A stretch of 64,000 nucleotides of DNA from Nitrobacter sp039808345. GTDB taxonomy: Bacteria > Pseudomonadota > Alphaproteobacteria > Rhizobiales > Xanthobacteraceae. The position numbers were made by a program, and so were the translations under genes. The stretch spans positions 2,294,001 to 2,358,000 of the forward strand of contig NZ_CP181167.1 in assembly GCF_047824785.1 (NCBI RefSeq), in the 5' to 3' direction. The notes under the pieces were generated by a model that was given only the letters and a program-made list of their open reading frames with translations, made no database searches and was not told where the DNA came from. Shown here piece after piece: positions 62,727 through 64,000 of this stretch; position 1 is the first letter of the stretch; each line of letters opens with the position of its first letter.

Positions 62727-64000
62727 TCAATGATCGTCGACAGGGTCATCGGCGACGAACACGCAGGTCTCGTCGCCTGCGCGTTCACTCACCGCAATCG
62801 CGCAATTGAGCAGGCCCCGGGCGGCGAGATCCGGGTAACGCGCCTCGATCGCGTCGCGCACCCGCCGACCCCGCGCGATCGCCCGCTCGCGCGATTGAGG
62901 AATCCGCGCGTCGTACTCAAAATGCACCAGTACGGGCACCGGCAGACCATGCGCCACATTGAGTTTGGCGAAGATTTTGATCCCGACGTCCATGTCGGGC
63001 GCACCCTCCTCGATCGTGTCGAGATGCGCGAAATAAAACAGATTGCGCAATTGCAGCGACCTCACCGCATGACCGGCGACGATGCATTCCTCGTCGTGCC
63101 CGATGGTCTTGTAGCGCCCGGTGTGGTGCTTGATGACGTATTCGATCTGGGACAGGTTGGCTTCGGCCAGCGCCAGCACCAGGCGGCGCACACCCTCGTT
63201 CATACGGCCATTGCCCTGGTCCCGGCCACCCATGCCTTCCGCGCCGGCAACGATCTCGGCGATGCGGGTCCGCGCCGCGTCGGACGGAAGCCCCAGGGTG
63301 TCGCGATAGACCTGCGCGGTTTCGAAGTAGCGATGGGCGTTGAGTTCCCCGAAGCCATCCGGCAAATGGATACGCAACGCATCCAGGTCCGTGTCAACAC
63401 CGATCAGCAGGACGTCCGGCGCGGCGCCTGCGCCAAATGTCTGATCGACAGCCGCCCGCAACTCGTGCAGGCGCTGCAGCGCGGCCTGCGTGGCCTGACG
63501 ATCGTTGCTGCCGTGGGCCGCGCAACCATGACCGTCGGGTGAAGAACTGCTGAAATGATAAACAGCGATCTTGAGGAAGTTCAGGCGGTCGCCATCGACC
63601 ATGGCGCCCGACAACCGCTGGACTTCGCGGCGCGCCCAGTCCGCCACGTCGGCCTCGACGTCGAACAGCGCGCCGGCATAGGCCTTCACCCGTACATTCG
63701 GTCCGGGCAAAATGCGCAACACATAGGGGCTGACGCCCTGCAGCCGGCCGTCGGAACAAGGGCTGATGTCCACGGTGTGATAGCCGCACGAACGCAGGAA
63801 GTTTTCGTCCAGCGGCACGCGCTGGCGCCAGCCGACCTGCTCGGTCTGTGCGTTTTCGACGCTCGATTTCAGCGCGCTGAATATGCAGCGTGAATGCAGT
63901 GCGGACAAATCCAGCCCGCACACCCACGCATCTTCGAGCAACTGCGCCGGCAGATCGAAGCCGAGCTGCTCGCGGGCAAGCTGCTGCGAGCGCTCGATGA
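62727..64000 (-). CDS. csoSCA: CsoSCA (CsoS3), carboxysomal carbonic anhydrase, N-terminus off the window
   Basis: About 424 C-terminal residues; the frame stays open to the right edge, so the gene starts outside. It is an epsilon-type beta carbonic anhydrase that turns bicarbonate into CO2 inside the shell. The zinc and active-site residues are present: C-S-D-G-R (Cys, Asp, Arg), Y-H-F-S (His) and G-H-G-C-A-A-H (Cys 11 residues later). The spacing matches the C173/D175/R177, H242, C253 set of Halothiobacillus. The final domain (V-F-V-A-D-D-P-V-D-D-H) ends at 62727. Confidence 0.95.
   Translation of the reverse strand, partial: IERSQQLAREQLGFDLPAQLLEDAWVCGLDLSALHSRCIFSALKSSVENAQTEQVGWRQRVPLDENFLRSCGYHTVDISPCSDGRLQGVSPYVLRILPGPNVRVKAYAGALFDVEADVADWARREVQRLSGAMVDGDRLNFLKIAVYHFSSSSPDGHGCAAHGSNDRQATQAALQRLHELRAAVDQTFGAGAAPDVLLIGVDTDLDALRIHLPDGFGELNAHRYFETAQVYRDTLGLPSDAARTRIAEIVAGAEGMGGRDQGNGRMNEGVRRLVLALAEANLSQIEYVIKHHTGRYKTIGHDEECIVAGHAVRSLQLRNLFYFAHLDTIEEGAPDMDVGIKIFAKLNVAHGLPVPVLVHFEYDARIPQSRERAIARGRRVRDAIEARYPDLAARGLLNCAIAVSERAGDETCVFVADDPVDDH

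Overview
The window looks like chromosome of an alphaproteobacterium of the Bradyrhizobium/Rhodopseudomonas/Nitrobacter group, most likely Nitrobacter. The reasons are high GC, the rhizobial gene orders tig-clpP-clpX-lon and rpoZ-rsh-pdxJ-acpS-lepB-rnc-era-recO-parC, a Bradyrhizobium-type porin, dozens of copies of a modular intergenic repeat, and an alpha-carboxysome locus, which in this family points to a nitrite-oxidising autotroph. The genus is an inference; no rRNA or nitrite oxidoreductase gene is present.

Layout. 1-6 kb: small ORFs, tRNA-Asp, HU protein, peptidase T, a frameshifted FkbM-type methyltransferase, a small secreted protein, a SAM methyltransferase and tRNA-Val. 6-13.5 kb: the protein quality-control block lon, clpX, clpP, tig (all minus strand), then tRNA-Leu. 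13.7-27 kb: a copper-site-depleted multicopper-oxidase-like protein, NAD(P)HX repair enzyme, glnB-glnA with a sigma-54 type promoter, an AI-2E family permease, a MarR-type regulator with its DUF6163 partner, hemB, an RDD protein, bpt, mntH with a likely Mn-responsive operator, and arsC. 27-38 kb: a long minus-strand housekeeping run from rpoZ down to parC. 38-47 kb: NYN-domain protein, uracil-DNA glycosylase, PilZ protein, smpB, mscL, dapA, lytic transglycosylase and a porin.

47.4-54.5 kb is accessory DNA starting exactly at a tRNA-Ser gene: a large serine recombinase whose reading frame ends inside the tRNA and whose start is cut by an IS3-family element, a ParB-like protein, a decayed mobC/relaxase pair, an ORF remnant, a UspA protein and a small broken secreted ORF. 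It reads as the wreck of a mobilisable element.

55-64 kb is an alpha-carboxysome operon on the minus strand that enters from the right edge: csoSCA, csoS4A, csoS4B, two csoS1 genes, an acRAF-type Rubisco assembly factor, mcdA, mcdB, cbbQ, cbbO, csoS1D and, overlapping csoS1D by four bases, a cytosolic trypsin-like serine protease. The genes encode shell facets and vertices, carbonic anhydrase, Rubisco assembly and activation, and carboxysome positioning; the protease has no established role and is the most interesting lead. Rubisco and csoS2 would be expected just beyond the right edge.
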